A stretch of DNA of 64,000 bases from Sinorhizobium sp. RAC02 (GTDB taxonomy: Bacteria; Pseudomonadota; Alphaproteobacteria; Rhizobiales; Rhizobiaceae). How positions within the stretch are numbered: position 1 is the stretch's first letter; every line of letters starts with the position of its first letter. Both the position numbers and the translations under genes were made by a program. The notes beneath the pieces were generated by a model. That model did no database searches. It was given only the letters and a program-made list of their open reading frames with translations, and was not told the DNA's origin. The stretch spans positions 2,108,001 through 2,172,000 of the forward strand of contig NZ_CP016450.1 of assembly GCF_001713395.1 (NCBI RefSeq), read 5' to 3'. Of this stretch, positions 53,174-61,431 are shown piece after piece.

Positions 53174-54344
53174 CCCCAGCCGGATTCCCGTCATCGCCGC
53201 GGCGTTTCGCACGCCGATCGGCCGCGTCAACGGTTCGCTTTCGGCTATCGAGCCGGCCAATCTCGCCGCGCCCCTCATTCGCCATATCCTCGCCGAGACC
53301 GGGCTCGCGCCCGAGGCCGTGGATGACGTGATCCTCGGCAATGCCGCCAACAGTGCGGGCAATCTCGCCCGCCTCGCCGCGCTGGAGGCGGGCCTGCCGA
53401 TCAGCGTGCCGGGCATAACGGTGGACCGGCAATGCGGCTCGGGGCTGGAGGCGATCGCGCTGGCGGCCCGGCTCGTGCAGGCGGGCGCCGGCCGCTTCTA
53501 CCTTGCCGGCGGCACGGAGAGCAGCAGCCGGGCGCATCTGCGCTTTCGCCCGTCCACCACGCCCGGCGGTGAACCGGAGCCGGTGCGCCGCGCCCGCATG
53601 GCGCCGGATGCCGTCGGCGATCCGGACATGGGCATCGCCGCCGAGAATGTCGCTGCGCACGCCGGTATCAGCCGCGCGCGGCAGGATGCCTTCGCGCTCG
53701 AAAGCCACCGCCGCGCCGTCGCGGCCGCAAAGGCAGGCCAGTTTGACGGCGAGATCGTGCCGGTCGAGACGCCCTCCGGTATGGTCTCCCGCGATGAATG
53801 CCCGCGCGAAAACACCTCGCTGGAGAAACTCGCCGCGCTGAAACCCGTCTTCCGGCCGAACGGCACCGTGACGGCGGGCAATGCCTGCCCGGTCAATGAT
53901 GGCGCATCGGTCGTGCTGGTCACCTCGCTTGCCGAGGCGCGCAATCTTGGCCTGACGGTGTTGCTGGAGATTATCGACAGCGCGGTGGCGGGCGTCGACC
54001 CCAACCTGCTCGGCCTTGGACCGGTGCCGGCGATGCAAAAACTCGTTGCGCGCAATCCGGGGCTCGACGTCGCGGCTATCCCGTTCCTCGAGTTCAACGA
54101 GGCCTTCGCCTCGCAGGTGCTGGCAAGCCTCGATGCGCTCGGGGTCGATCCCGCGGCGGTCAACCGCGGCGGCGGGGCGCTGGCGCTCGGCCATCCCTAT
54201 GGCGCCTCCGGCGCGATCCTCGTCACGCGGCTTTTCGCGCAGATGCGGGCGGCCGATGCCGGGACCACGGCACTCGCCATGATGGGCATCGGCGGCGGCA
54301 TGGGTATTGCGACTTTGTTTCAAAAAACGGGAGGAACGATTTGA
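53151..54344 (+). CDS. Thiolase-family protein lacking second catalytic cysteine
   Basis: This 397-residue thiolase starts MRSNGSSDPSRIPVIAAAFR, with GGAGGG upstream. The acyl-accepting Cys95 is in DRQCGSGLEAI. The NEAFA block and the histidine of GGALALGHPYGASGA are intact. The last active-site residue, normally Cys in CIGGGMG, is Gly379 here (MMGIGGGMG), so Claisen condensation or thiolysis may be weak or altered. The gene overlaps the ligase by 23 bases and its stop overlaps the start of the GFA gene. It is a member of the bio-linked operon. Confidence 0.85.
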   Translation: MRSNGSSDPSRIPVIAAAFRTPIGRVNGSLSAIEPANLAAPLIRHILAETGLAPEAVDDVILGNAANSAGNLARLAALEAGLPISVPGITVDRQCGSGLEAIALAARLVQAGAGRFYLAGGTESSSRAHLRFRPSTTPGGEPEPVRRARMAPDAVGDPDMGIAAENVAAHAGISRARQDAFALESHRRAVAAAKAGQFDGEIVPVETPSGMVSRDECPRENTSLEKLAALKPVFRPNGTVTAGNACPVNDGASVVLVTSLAEARNLGLTVLLEIIDSAVAGVDPNLLGLGPVPAMQKLVARNPGLDVAAIPFLEFNEAFASQVLASLDALGVDPAAVNRGGGALALGHPYGASGAILVTRLFAQMRAADAGTTALAMMGIGGGMGIATLFQKTGGTI

Positions 54345-54736
54345 GCGACAAGATTTATTCAGGCGGCTGCCTGTGCGGCGCCGTCCGTTTCGCGGCGACG
54401 GGGCCGGCGGAAAAGCCGCATACCTGCTCCTGCCGCTTCTGCCAGCAGCATACCGGCGCGCCGACCGCCGCTTGGGTGGAGTTTCCCGCAGAGCGCCTGC
54501 AATGGACAGGTGCCGGCGGAACACCCTCGACCTGGCGCTCCTCCGACTATTCCAGCCGCGCCTTCTGCCCGGCCTGCGGCAGTTCCATCGGCGCGATCGA
54601 CGACGAACCGGTCGTGGCGCTGCTCATCGGCGGCTTCGACGACCCGGCCGATCCGGCGCTGGCGCCGCAATACCATTCGTTCGAGGATTGCCGGCCGGGC
54701 TGGCTGCAGGTCGAGACGGCGTCAGCCGAGGAATAA
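54341..54736 (+). CDS. GFA-family zinc protein (Gfa-like / CENP-V)
   Basis: This 131-residue protein starts with TTG (TTGA overlap with the thiolase stop) and has GGGAGGA six bases upstream. It has the zinc motifs GGCLCGAVRF, CSCRFCQQHTG and FCPACGSSIG. The fold is that of glutathione-dependent formaldehyde-activating (Gfa) enzymes, and most members are of unknown function. It is the last gene of the bio-linked run. It converges with the thioesterase gene, the two overlapping by 15 bases at their ends. Confidence 0.88.
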   Translation: MSDKIYSGGCLCGAVRFAATGPAEKPHTCSCRFCQQHTGAPTAAWVEFPAERLQWTGAGGTPSTWRSSDYSSRAFCPACGSSIGAIDDEPVVALLIGGFDDPADPALAPQYHSFEDCRPGWLQVETASAEE

Positions 54737-55123
54737 TTTCAGCCAATCGCGCACCGGCTGCGGCACATTGACGGGCTGGCGGGTCGCCGGATCGACGGCG
54801 ACCCAGACGATCTCCAGATCGGCGACCGGAGCGCCCTCGCAGGACATAGCGACGGCAAAGCTCAGCGAGGTCGCGCCGATGCGCGCGACCGAGACCTTCA
54901 GGCGGGCGAGATCGTCGAGCCGGAGGCCGCGATGGAAGGTGCAGCCGGATTTGCGGACAAAATAGACCGGATCGTTCGCACCATCCGGCCGATGCCGCCA
55001 GAGGCCGGCGACGGCGGCTTCGGCATGGGCGTAGTAGGCGGCATTGTGCATATGCCCGTGCATGTCTATATCGCGGAAGGGTATCCTGATATCGCTCACC
55101 GTGATGTCTACCGTCTGTTCCAC
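54722..55123 (-). CDS. Hotdog-fold acyl-CoA thioesterase (YbgC/4HBT type)
   Basis: This 133-residue protein starts MEQTVDITVSDIRIPFRDID. The FRDIDMHGHMHNAAYYAHAE block holds the catalytic-type Asp and the H-x-x-N motif of the 4HBT/YbgC hotdog family. Substrates are typically acyl-CoA or hydroxybenzoyl-CoA. It overlaps the GFA gene end by 15 bases (convergent) and starts 20 bases from the divergent oxidoreductase gene. Confidence 0.88.
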   Translation of the reverse strand: MEQTVDITVSDIRIPFRDIDMHGHMHNAAYYAHAEAAVAGLWRHRPDGANDPVYFVRKSGCTFHRGLRLDDLARLKVSVARIGATSLSFAVAMSCEGAPVADLEIVWVAVDPATRQPVNVPQPVRDWLKLFLG

Positions 55124-55143
55124 GTCGACCCCCGGGATAAACC

Positions 55144-56094
55144 ATGCTTCGTGCCGTTGTTAGAGCGTTCGGCGATCCCCGGCAAGTGATCGGCCTCGAA
55201 GAGACGGAGCGGTCCGCACCCGGCCCCGGCGAGGTGGAGATCCGCATCCGGCGCGCGGCCATCAACCCCTCCGACCTCATTCCCGTCACCGGCGCCTATC
55301 GCAGCCGCACCGCCCTGCCCTTCGTGCCCGGTTTCGAAGGTGTCGGCGAAATCGTCGGGCTTGGCGAGGGTGTCACCGGCCTTGCGCCGGGCCAGCGCGT
55401 GCTGCCGATCGGTGCGAGCGGGCTGTGGCAGGACTATCTCGTCCGCCCGGCTGAGCGGTGTTTTGCGGTGCCCGACGATCTTTCCGACGACCAGGCGGCC
55501 ATGGCCTATGTCAATCCGTTGACGGCCTTCCAGCTGGTCAATGCCGTGCAGGCGCAATTCGGCAGCGTGCGCGGCCAGCGCATCGGTGTCACCGCCGCCG
55601 CCTCGGCGATCGGAAAGATGCTGCTGGTGCTGCTGGCGGAGGCCGGTTTTCAGCCCGTCGCCCTCGTGCGCAGCGCCGCGACCGCGGCCCGGCTGAAGGA
55701 AAGCTTTTCGGGCGATGTCGTCGTGCAATCCTCACCGCCGCTTGACGCGGTTCTCGATGCTGTCGGCGGAGAGCCCGGCAATGCGCTGTTCCGGCATATC
55801 CGCCCCGGCGGCGCGTTCATCCAGTATGGTGCGCTCTCCGGCCTGCAACTCGATCCGATGCTGGTTGCCAGGCGCCGCGAAGACGTCGCCTTCTCCTTCC
55901 TCTGGCTGCGCAACTGGGTGCATTCCGCCCCGCGCGCCGAGATCGAGGCAGCCTTTGCGCGCAGCTTTGCCGGCATCCGCACCGGTGTGCTCGGTTCCGC
56001 CGTCGACAGGGTTTTCGCCTTGTCCGCGCTTGCCGCAGCGCTTGCCCGGCAGGACGATCCGGCGCGCAGCGGAAAACTGCTCCTTGCGCCGTGA
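55144..56094 (+). CDS. MDR-family quinone/enoyl oxidoreductase
   Basis: This 316-residue medium-chain dehydrogenase/reductase has no zinc-binding cysteines, so it is of the quinone oxidoreductase or enoyl-thioester reductase branch. The N-terminal domain has the RRAAINPSDLIPVTGAY catalytic loop, PFVPGFEGVGEIVGLGEGV and GQRVLPIG. The cofactor fold has GVTAAASAIGKML, where the usual GxGxxG is replaced by AAASAIG, as in MECR/ETR1. NADPH is the likely donor. It is 20 bases from a divergent thioesterase gene. Confidence 0.85.
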   Translation: MLRAVVRAFGDPRQVIGLEETERSAPGPGEVEIRIRRAAINPSDLIPVTGAYRSRTALPFVPGFEGVGEIVGLGEGVTGLAPGQRVLPIGASGLWQDYLVRPAERCFAVPDDLSDDQAAMAYVNPLTAFQLVNAVQAQFGSVRGQRIGVTAAASAIGKMLLVLLAEAGFQPVALVRSAATAARLKESFSGDVVVQSSPPLDAVLDAVGGEPGNALFRHIRPGGAFIQYGALSGLQLDPMLVARRREDVAFSFLWLRNWVHSAPRAEIEAAFARSFAGIRTGVLGSAVDRVFALSALAAALARQDDPARSGKLLLAP

Positions 56095-56163
56095 CGGTTG
56101 AAAAGGGTGGACATCGGCCCATTTCCCGTGGACCTCGCCAACCGCAATGGGTAGCTTCCGGCC

Positions 56164-57090
56164 ATGACGACGTTTCTCTTCGAGAACCCGATCTTCCTCG
56201 AGCATCACACGCCTGAGGGCCACCCGGAGCGATCGGACCGCATCCGGGCGATCAATCTTGCGCTGGAGCATGAGCGCTTTGCGCCCCTGGTGCGCGAAAA
56301 GGCCCCGCAGGCGAACGAGGATTTCGTGCTGCTCGCCCATCCCGAAAGTCACCTCAGGGCGGTGATGTCGGCGATTCCCGAAGAGGACATCAACCAGGTC
56401 GAGGCGGATACCTATGCCAGCCCCGCCAGCTTCCAGGCCGCGCTGACGGGTATCGGCGGTGCGATCGCCGCCGTTGACGCCGTGTTTTCCGGCAAGGCGG
56501 ACAATGCCTTCGTCGCCGCCCGCCCGCCCGGCCACCATGCCGAGCGCAACAAGGCGATGGGCTTCTGCTTCTTCAACAATGCCGCCATCGCCGCCCGCCA
56601 TGCCCAGAAGGCGCACGGCGCCGAGCGCGTCGCCATCGTCGACTGGGATGTGCACCACGGCAACGGCACGCAGGACATTTTCTACGACGACCGCTCCGTG
56701 CTGTTCTGTTCGACGCACCAGATGCCGCTCTATCCCGGCAGCGGCGCGAAGGGCGAGACGGGCGCCGGCAACATCGTCAACGCGCCGCTTTCCGCCAATG
56801 ACGGCAGCGACCATTTTCGCGAGGCCTTCAAGTCGCGTGTGCTGCCGCGCGTCGCGGACTTCAAGCCCGACATCATCATCATCTCCGCCGGCTTCGATGC
56901 GCATCACCGCGACCCGCTGGCGCAGATCAATCTCGTCGCCGACGATTTCGACTGGGCGACGGCAAAGCTGATGGAACTTTCCGAAAAATCGGCTAACAAC
57001 CGGGTGGTCAGCCTGCTGGAAGGCGGCTACGACCTCACGGGCCTTGCCGAATCCGCCGCCACCCATATCTACCGCCTGATGAGAGGCTGA
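56164..57090 (+). CDS. Histone deacetylase family protein (acetoin-utilisation AcuC/HDAC-like)
   Basis: This 308-residue zinc amidohydrolase has the HDAC core: [21 protein letters not shown] with the twin histidines, [15 protein letters not shown] and [14 protein letters not shown] for zinc ligands, and [15 protein letters not shown]. The bacterial members deacetylate small acyl-amines or polyamines, and the substrate here is not known. It overlaps no neighbour; xseB begins two bases after its stop, so they are cotranscribed. In rhizobia an HDAC-like gene directly before xseB is common. Confidence 0.92.
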   Translation: MTTFLFENPIFLEHHTPEGHPERSDRIRAINLALEHERFAPLVREKAPQANEDFVLLAHPESHLRAVMSAIPEEDINQVEADTYASPASFQAALTGIGGAIAAVDAVFSGKADNAFVAARPPGHHAERNKAMGFCFFNNAAIAARHAQKAHGAERVAIVDWDVHHGNGTQDIFYDDRSVLFCSTHQMPLYPGSGAKGETGAGNIVNAPLSANDGSDHFREAFKSRVLPRVADFKPDIIIISAGFDAHHRDPLAQINLVADDFDWATAKLMELSEKSANNRVVSLLEGGYDLTGLAESAATHIYRLMRG

Positions 57091-57092
57091 CC

Positions 57093-57350
57093 ATGAGCAA
57101 CCCCGCCCCTGCCGCCCCGGATGTTTCCGCGCTCTCCTTCGAACAGGCCGTCGAGGAACTGGAAAAGATCGTCGCCGCCCTCGAGCGCGGCGACGTGCCG
57201 CTCGACCGTTCGATCGAGATCTACGAGCGTGGCGAAGCACTGAAGAAACATTGCGAGACGCTGCTGTCGGCCGCCGAAAACCGCATCGAAAAGATCCGCC
57301 TCGACCGCGCCGGCAAGCCGCAGGGCACGGAGCCGCTCGACGGGGCGTAG
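57093..57350 (+). CDS. xseB: Exodeoxyribonuclease VII small subunit
   Basis: This 85-residue protein begins [20 protein letters not shown]. The small subunit core [33 protein letters not shown] forms the three-helix hairpin that binds XseA. ExoVII degrades single-stranded DNA from both ends. Its last 13 codons (the [13 protein letters not shown] region, bases 57310-57348) are repeated exactly after the RTX gene. A TAG stop ends this copy, where the distal copy has TGA. It is two bases after the HDAC-type gene. Confidence 0.95.
   Translation: MSNPAPAAPDVSALSFEQAVEELEKIVAALERGDVPLDRSIEIYERGEALKKHCETLLSAAENRIEKIRLDRAGKPQGTEPLDGA
57310..57348 (+). repeat. Direct repeat, left copy, 39 bp exact (in xseB 3' end)
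   Basis: The 39 bases starting CCGGCAAGCCGCAGGG and ending GACGGGGCGT recur without mismatch at 59728-59766. This copy codes for the end of XseB. The base just outside each copy differs, so the limits are exact. Confidence 0.9.
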
Positions 57351-57376
57351 TTGGCCCGCGAAGGTTGAATTTTTCC

Positions 57377-57405
57377 TTGACATAAAACACGCTGCAATTT
57401 TACCT
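57377..57405 (+). promoter_or_regulatory. Candidate promoter of the second RTX gene
   Basis: TTGACA (57377-57382) is a perfect -35 element. A 17-base spacer leads to TTACCT (57400-57405), a poor -10. The AT-rich segment begins soon after the xseB stop and supports a promoter on the inserted segment. Confidence 0.4.
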
Positions 57406-57433
57406 CTAGCCACCGTATGATCGGCGGCTAGAG
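57404..57433 (+). terminator. Strong hairpin downstream of xseB
   Basis: CTCTAGCC-A-CCG and CGG-C-GGCTAGAG form an eleven-pair stem with one A-C mismatch and loop TATGAT, followed by CTCTCTTTC. It could terminate xseB transcription or shape the RTX leader. Confidence 0.5.
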
Positions 57434-57568
57434 CTCTCTTTCGTACAGCGCTGGAGCCCTTGATCGAGTAACGTTTTGGACTGCCCTCGATTCATTGAAT
57501 GGATAGCGTGCCTGCGCATCGGCATAACCCCATAAAAAGAACGCGTTGGCATAAAGGGGCTGCTTGCA

Positions 57569-59725
57569 ATGGCTGAATTTACCGGCACCGAGGGTATCGA
57601 CCGTTTCGTCGGCGGAAGCGAAGACGACTATTTCTATTTCTTTCCCGGCTTCATGACGCCAACCGACAAGGTCCGCGGTGGTGGGGGCGACAACGCCCTG
57701 GTTCTGATCAACGATTTTGCCCAGCCATGGAAGATTTTCCAAACCGACTGGCCAACCCTGTCGAATATCCAAGGCATCGCTCTCATTTCGCGGAACACCG
57801 AAGGGTACGATCACGCCGGTTTCAAGCTGGCTTTCGACAACACATTCTTCAAAATGAACAAGGTCGAGCAATTCACCCTGGATGCGTCCAGGCTCGACCT
57901 CGATGGCGGACGACTGGAACTCTCTGCCTCCACCGTCACGAACATGTCGTTCGACATTTATGGCTCCATGGGACGCTACTCAACCGATGGCTTCGAGCGG
58001 GACAGCTACGACAACCTGCGAACGGGCAGCAAAAACGACAGATTCATCTACTACGCCAACTCGCTGATAGACGACAAAATCGATGGCGGAGCCGGAACCG
58101 ATACAATCGTGCTGGTTGGCGCGGGCGGCACGACGACCGTGAACGGTAAGGAAAAGATGGCCCCGAATGGCTTTACCACGCTGACCGGGGTCAAGAATGT
58201 CGAGAAAATCGTCGTCACGGATTTATCCGCAGGGCAGTCTCGTACAATCGATTTTGGTGATAGCAGTCGTTATGTGGGTCGCAACGCGATCGAAATCTCG
58301 ACGGACCACAACTATGGGACGGAGAAGGCCGCAAAGGCCGTTGACGGGAAGCTGATCATCGATGGATCGGGAATTAAATCTCTGCAGAGCATGCTCGACG
58401 TCACGGGTGGCAACGCGGGAGATATCCTGATCGGCGGAGCCGCCGATGACAGCCTGTCCGGCGGCAAGGGAAATGATATTCTGGTCGGCGGAAGCGGAGC
58501 AGACCGGCTTTACGGCGGCTCAGGAAATGACACCTTTATCGGCGATTCCAGCCTTTACGCCGGTGATTATGAAATCCTTTGGATGTTCACAGGTAGACCC
58601 GGTGTCGACAAAATGTATGGCGGCGAAGGGAACGACGTCTTCAAGCTGTCATGGGAGTACTGGAACCCGAAATACAATACAGACTTGGTTGCGGGGGGCG
58701 CCGGAATCGACACGATACAGATTTCAGGACGAGACATTCCGGCAGATATACTGAATACCATGACCGTCTCTGGCATTGAAATTATCGACTTCGTCGAAAA
58801 CGAGGTTACCTTTACCGTCGGCCAAGCGTTTCTGAAGAAAAACCATGACGAAAACGGGCGGCTGTGGATCCAGAATAAAGCCGGCATGTCCGGCGGCACG
58901 GTAACAATCGACGCCTCGGGCGTGACGGATACTAAATATTCGGTGCATATTGCTGTTCGCTCGCCAGGAGTAGACGTTCTTTCCGGCGGCATGGGTAATG
59001 ATATTTTCGACTACTCGCTTACCAGCAAAAAGCGGTTCTCAGATTCGAGCGGGTTGACCACCATTGACACCATAACAGGTGGCGGCGGGTTCGATACGAT
59101 CCTCGTTCTGGAAGGACGCAAAAGCACGCTCGGCCGCAAGATCACCGGCGTCGAGGAATTGAAGATCGTCAATACATCCGCCAGCGGCGATAAAACGGAC
59201 GTCGTTCTAGCGACAGCCGAAGCCATAACGATTAATGGCAGCCGGCTTGGTGCCAATGATAGCCTGGTCGCTGAGGGGCGTTCTGCCAGGGCTTCCGTGC
59301 AGATCATCGGCGGCAAGGGCGATGATGTCCTTTCTGGCGGACGCGCAAACGACACGTTGCGTGGCGGCGATGGCGACGACGCTCTGACCGGCAACAAGGG
59401 TTCGGACAGACTTACAGGCGGCAAGGGCGCGGATCATTTCGTTTTCGCCGATGCCTCCGATTCGCTTCCGACAACGGGAGCGCGCGACGTCATCACCGAC
59501 TTCAAACAAAGCGAAGGCGACAAGATCCATCTCCTGCATGAGGGATCACCTGCATATTCCTTCGTTGGAGCCAGCCCCTTCAGCGGCAAGGTAGGAGAGG
59601 TGCGAAGCTTTGTTTCGACTGGCAAGACCTATGTGCAGCTCGACGTGGACGGTGATGGCGTTGCAGATCTGGGTATTATACTCGTCGGAACGGTAACCCT
59701 CACGCAAAGTGATTTCATACTATAG
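57569..59725 (+). CDS. RTX-type calcium-binding protein on a probable insertion
   Basis: This 718-residue protein starts MAEFTGTEGIDRFVGGSEDD, with AAGGGG nine bases upstream. The first part has non-repetitive beta domains with ASTVTNMSFDIYGSMG and VKNVEKIVVTDL, and scattered calcium nonapeptides such as GGAADDSLSGGKGNDILVGG. A second cluster near 590-640 (SGGRANDTLRGGDGDDALTG) is followed by a serralysin-type C-terminus, with DVITDFKQSEGDKIHL and a terminal hydrophobic SDFIL for type I secretion. Codon use is clearly lower in GC than the neighbours. It is framed by a 39-bp direct repeat of the xseB end. No protease or lipase motif was seen. Confidence 0.88.
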   Translation: MAEFTGTEGIDRFVGGSEDDYFYFFPGFMTPTDKVRGGGGDNALVLINDFAQPWKIFQTDWPTLSNIQGIALISRNTEGYDHAGFKLAFDNTFFKMNKVEQFTLDASRLDLDGGRLELSASTVTNMSFDIYGSMGRYSTDGFERDSYDNLRTGSKNDRFIYYANSLIDDKIDGGAGTDTIVLVGAGGTTTVNGKEKMAPNGFTTLTGVKNVEKIVVTDLSAGQSRTIDFGDSSRYVGRNAIEISTDHNYGTEKAAKAVDGKLIIDGSGIKSLQSMLDVTGGNAGDILIGGAADDSLSGGKGNDILVGGSGADRLYGGSGNDTFIGDSSLYAGDYEILWMFTGRPGVDKMYGGEGNDVFKLSWEYWNPKYNTDLVAGGAGIDTIQISGRDIPADILNTMTVSGIEIIDFVENEVTFTVGQAFLKKNHDENGRLWIQNKAGMSGGTVTIDASGVTDTKYSVHIAVRSPGVDVLSGGMGNDIFDYSLTSKKRFSDSSGLTTIDTITGGGGFDTILVLEGRKSTLGRKITGVEELKIVNTSASGDKTDVVLATAEAITINGSRLGANDSLVAEGRSARASVQIIGGKGDDVLSGGRANDTLRGGDGDDALTGNKGSDRLTGGKGADHFVFADASDSLPTTGARDVITDFKQSEGDKIHLLHEGSPAYSFVGASPFSGKVGEVRSFVSTGKTYVQLDVDGDGVADLGIILVGTVTLTQSDFIL

Positions 59726-59727
59726 CC

Positions 59728-59766
59728 CCGGCAAGCCGCAGGGCACGGAGCCGCTCGACGGGGCGT
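59728..59766 (+). repeat. Direct repeat, right copy, 39 bp exact
   Basis: This is identical to 57310-57348. The next bases are GAGCC, so an in-frame TGA follows, which could have been the original xseB stop. It begins two bases after the RTX stop. Confidence 0.9.
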
Positions 59767-59771
59767 GAGCC

Positions 59772-60158
59772 TCAGAGCTGTGCGGCGATCGCGGCCTTGT
59801 CGATGATCGACCAGACATTGCGGATACGCGCATCCTCGAATTCGTAGAAGACATTCTCCGTGAACAAGACTTTTCGGCCGTTCACCGGCAGGCCGAAGAG
59901 AGTGCCGACCGGCGTGCATTCGAACAGCAGCCGGCTGGCGACGTGCGGCGGGTCGGTGACCAGGAAATCGATGTTGAAGCGCAGGTCGGGAATGGCGCGA
60001 AAATCGCCTTCCAGCATGGTGCGGTAGCCCGACAGGCCGATGCGCGCGCCATTGTAATGCACGTCCTGGTGGACGAAGCTGCCGAGGTTCGGCCAATCCT
60101 GCTTGTTGAGACAGCCGATATAGCCGCGATAGAGGGCTGCAATTTCGTCCTTGGTCAT
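59772..60158 (-). CDS. SnoaL-like / ester cyclase family protein
   Basis: This 128-residue NTF2-fold protein starts MTKDEIAALYRGYIGCLNKQ, with AGGA eight bases upstream. The longer frame to 60248 lacks a ribosome site. It has the SnoaL-like block WPNLGSFVHQDVHYNGARIGLSGYR, IPDLRFNIDFLV and FTENVFYEFEDARIRNVWSII. Family members are polyketide cyclases and unassigned small hydrolases. It is convergent with the RTX segment and its stop lies five bases from the repeat. Confidence 0.82.
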   Translation of the reverse strand: MTKDEIAALYRGYIGCLNKQDWPNLGSFVHQDVHYNGARIGLSGYRTMLEGDFRAIPDLRFNIDFLVTDPPHVASRLLFECTPVGTLFGLPVNGRKVLFTENVFYEFEDARIRNVWSIIDKAAIAAQL

Positions 60159-60319
60159 GCGTTTTTCCTGCTTCCGGCAGTGGATGTCTCCAATATGGCG
60201 CGGCCCGCAATAAAGGCCAGAGGCATGAAAGCCTGACCACAGCGTCAACAGCGGCTGCCCTATCCCTCCCCCTCTCCGCCGGCTAGCATGCCGTCACAAA
60301 CCAACGACAGGAGGGCGTA

Positions 60320-61243
60320 ATGAGCTTCTTTCCCGGCAAGGACCCCGAGGCTGGCGATGCACCGGCGTGCGACGCACTGGAGCTGCTGATCATTCCGCGC
60401 ACCAGCGATATCGGCGGGCTGGAGGTACGGCGTGCGCTGCCGACGGCAAAGCGGCGGCTGGTCGGCCCGTTCATCTTCTTCGACCGGATGGGCCCGGCGC
60501 TCCTGCGCGCCGGCGAGGCGATCGACGTCAAGCCGCATCCGCATATCGGGCTTTCCACCGTCACCTATCTCTTCGACGGCGAGATCAAGCACCGCGACAG
60601 TCTCGGCACCGAGATGGTGATCGCCCCCGGTGACCTGAACCTGATGACGGCGGGACGCGGCATCGTGCATTCGGAGCGCTCGCCGGAAAACCTGCGCGGC
60701 CATCCGCAATCCATCTCCGGGCTCCAGACTTGGCTCGCCTTGCCCGACAGCCATGAGGAGATGGCCCCGGTCTTTGCCCACACGACGAAGGCCGAGCTTC
60801 CGGCTTTCTCGGCCGACGGCATCACCGGACGCACCATCATCGGCAAGTACGAAGGCCACGCCTCGCCCGTCAGCGTGCCGACCGATACGCTCTACACCGA
60901 CCTGATGCTGGCGCCGGGTGCTGCCGCGCCGCTCGCGGCGGACTGGGAGGAGCGTGCGGTCTATGTACTCTCCGGCACGCTCGACGTGGCGGGCGATGTG
61001 TTCGAGGCGGACCGCCTGCTCGTCTTCCGCCCCGGCGATGCGATTACCCTGAAGGCGGGGCCGCAAGGCTGTCACATCATGCTGTTCGGCGGCGCGGCGC
61101 TCGGCTCGAAACGCTATATCTGGTGGAACTTCGTCTCCTCCTCCAAGGAGCGCATCGAGCAGGCCAAGGAGGAATGGCGCACCGGCCGTTTCGATATCGT
61201 GCCCGGCGACGAGGAAGAGTTCGTACCGTTGCCGGCGGGATGA
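60320..61243 (+). CDS. Pirin family protein (bicupin)
   Basis: This 307-residue protein has two cupin barrels. The N-terminal barrel keeps the metal site PHPHIGLSTVTYLFDGEIKHRDSLG and GRGIVHSERSPE. The central FAHTTKAELPAFS and late VYVLSGTLDVAGDVFEADRLLVF belong to the C-terminal barrel. Some bacterial pirins, such as YhhW, have quercetinase activity, while others bind partners. The substrate is not known. It has its own ribosome site (ACAGGAGG) and stands between the SnoaL-type gene and the ArsR operon. Confidence 0.92.
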   Translation: MSFFPGKDPEAGDAPACDALELLIIPRTSDIGGLEVRRALPTAKRRLVGPFIFFDRMGPALLRAGEAIDVKPHPHIGLSTVTYLFDGEIKHRDSLGTEMVIAPGDLNLMTAGRGIVHSERSPENLRGHPQSISGLQTWLALPDSHEEMAPVFAHTTKAELPAFSADGITGRTIIGKYEGHASPVSVPTDTLYTDLMLAPGAAAPLAADWEERAVYVLSGTLDVAGDVFEADRLLVFRPGDAITLKAGPQGCHIMLFGGAALGSKRYIWWNFVSSSKERIEQAKEEWRTGRFDIVPGDEEEFVPLPAG

Positions 61244-61372
61244 TGCATAGGCGATTGACTATTTAGTTGAGATGCGATTGCGATTTGCATCTCTCCCGCC
61301 CGCACACCCTATCTTCGAGTATGCTCTTCGGCGCGTTGAGAGCCGCGGATGACGAAAGGGGAATAAGCGGCC

Positions 61373-61429
61373 TTGACTAATTCATAGCCATACAGCTATA
61401 AGAAAATCCATAGCCACCGAGGTATGGAT
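61373..61429 (+). promoter_or_regulatory. Promoter with overlapping paired operators for the ArsR operon
   Basis: TTGACT (61373-61378) and TATAAG (61397-61402) make a promoter with an 18-base spacer. One inverted repeat, ATAGC-6-GCTAT (61384-61399), overlaps the -10. A second, ATCCATA-10-TATGGAT (61406-61429), lies just before the GTG. Both share the CATAGCCA/ATAGCCA core. An ArsR repressor bound here would block its own transcription. Confidence 0.65.
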
Positions 61430-61431
61430 TA

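Noticed and set aside
57404..57433. tRNA-like attachment site for the RTX cassette
   Set aside because: The hairpin lacks a cloverleaf, T-loop and CCA end; the repeat itself lies in xseB, not in a tRNA.
57541..57568. RpoN promoter (TTGGCAT...TTGCA) before the second RTX gene
   Set aside because: The GG and GC elements are 12 bases apart, not the required 10, and the match would end in the start codon.
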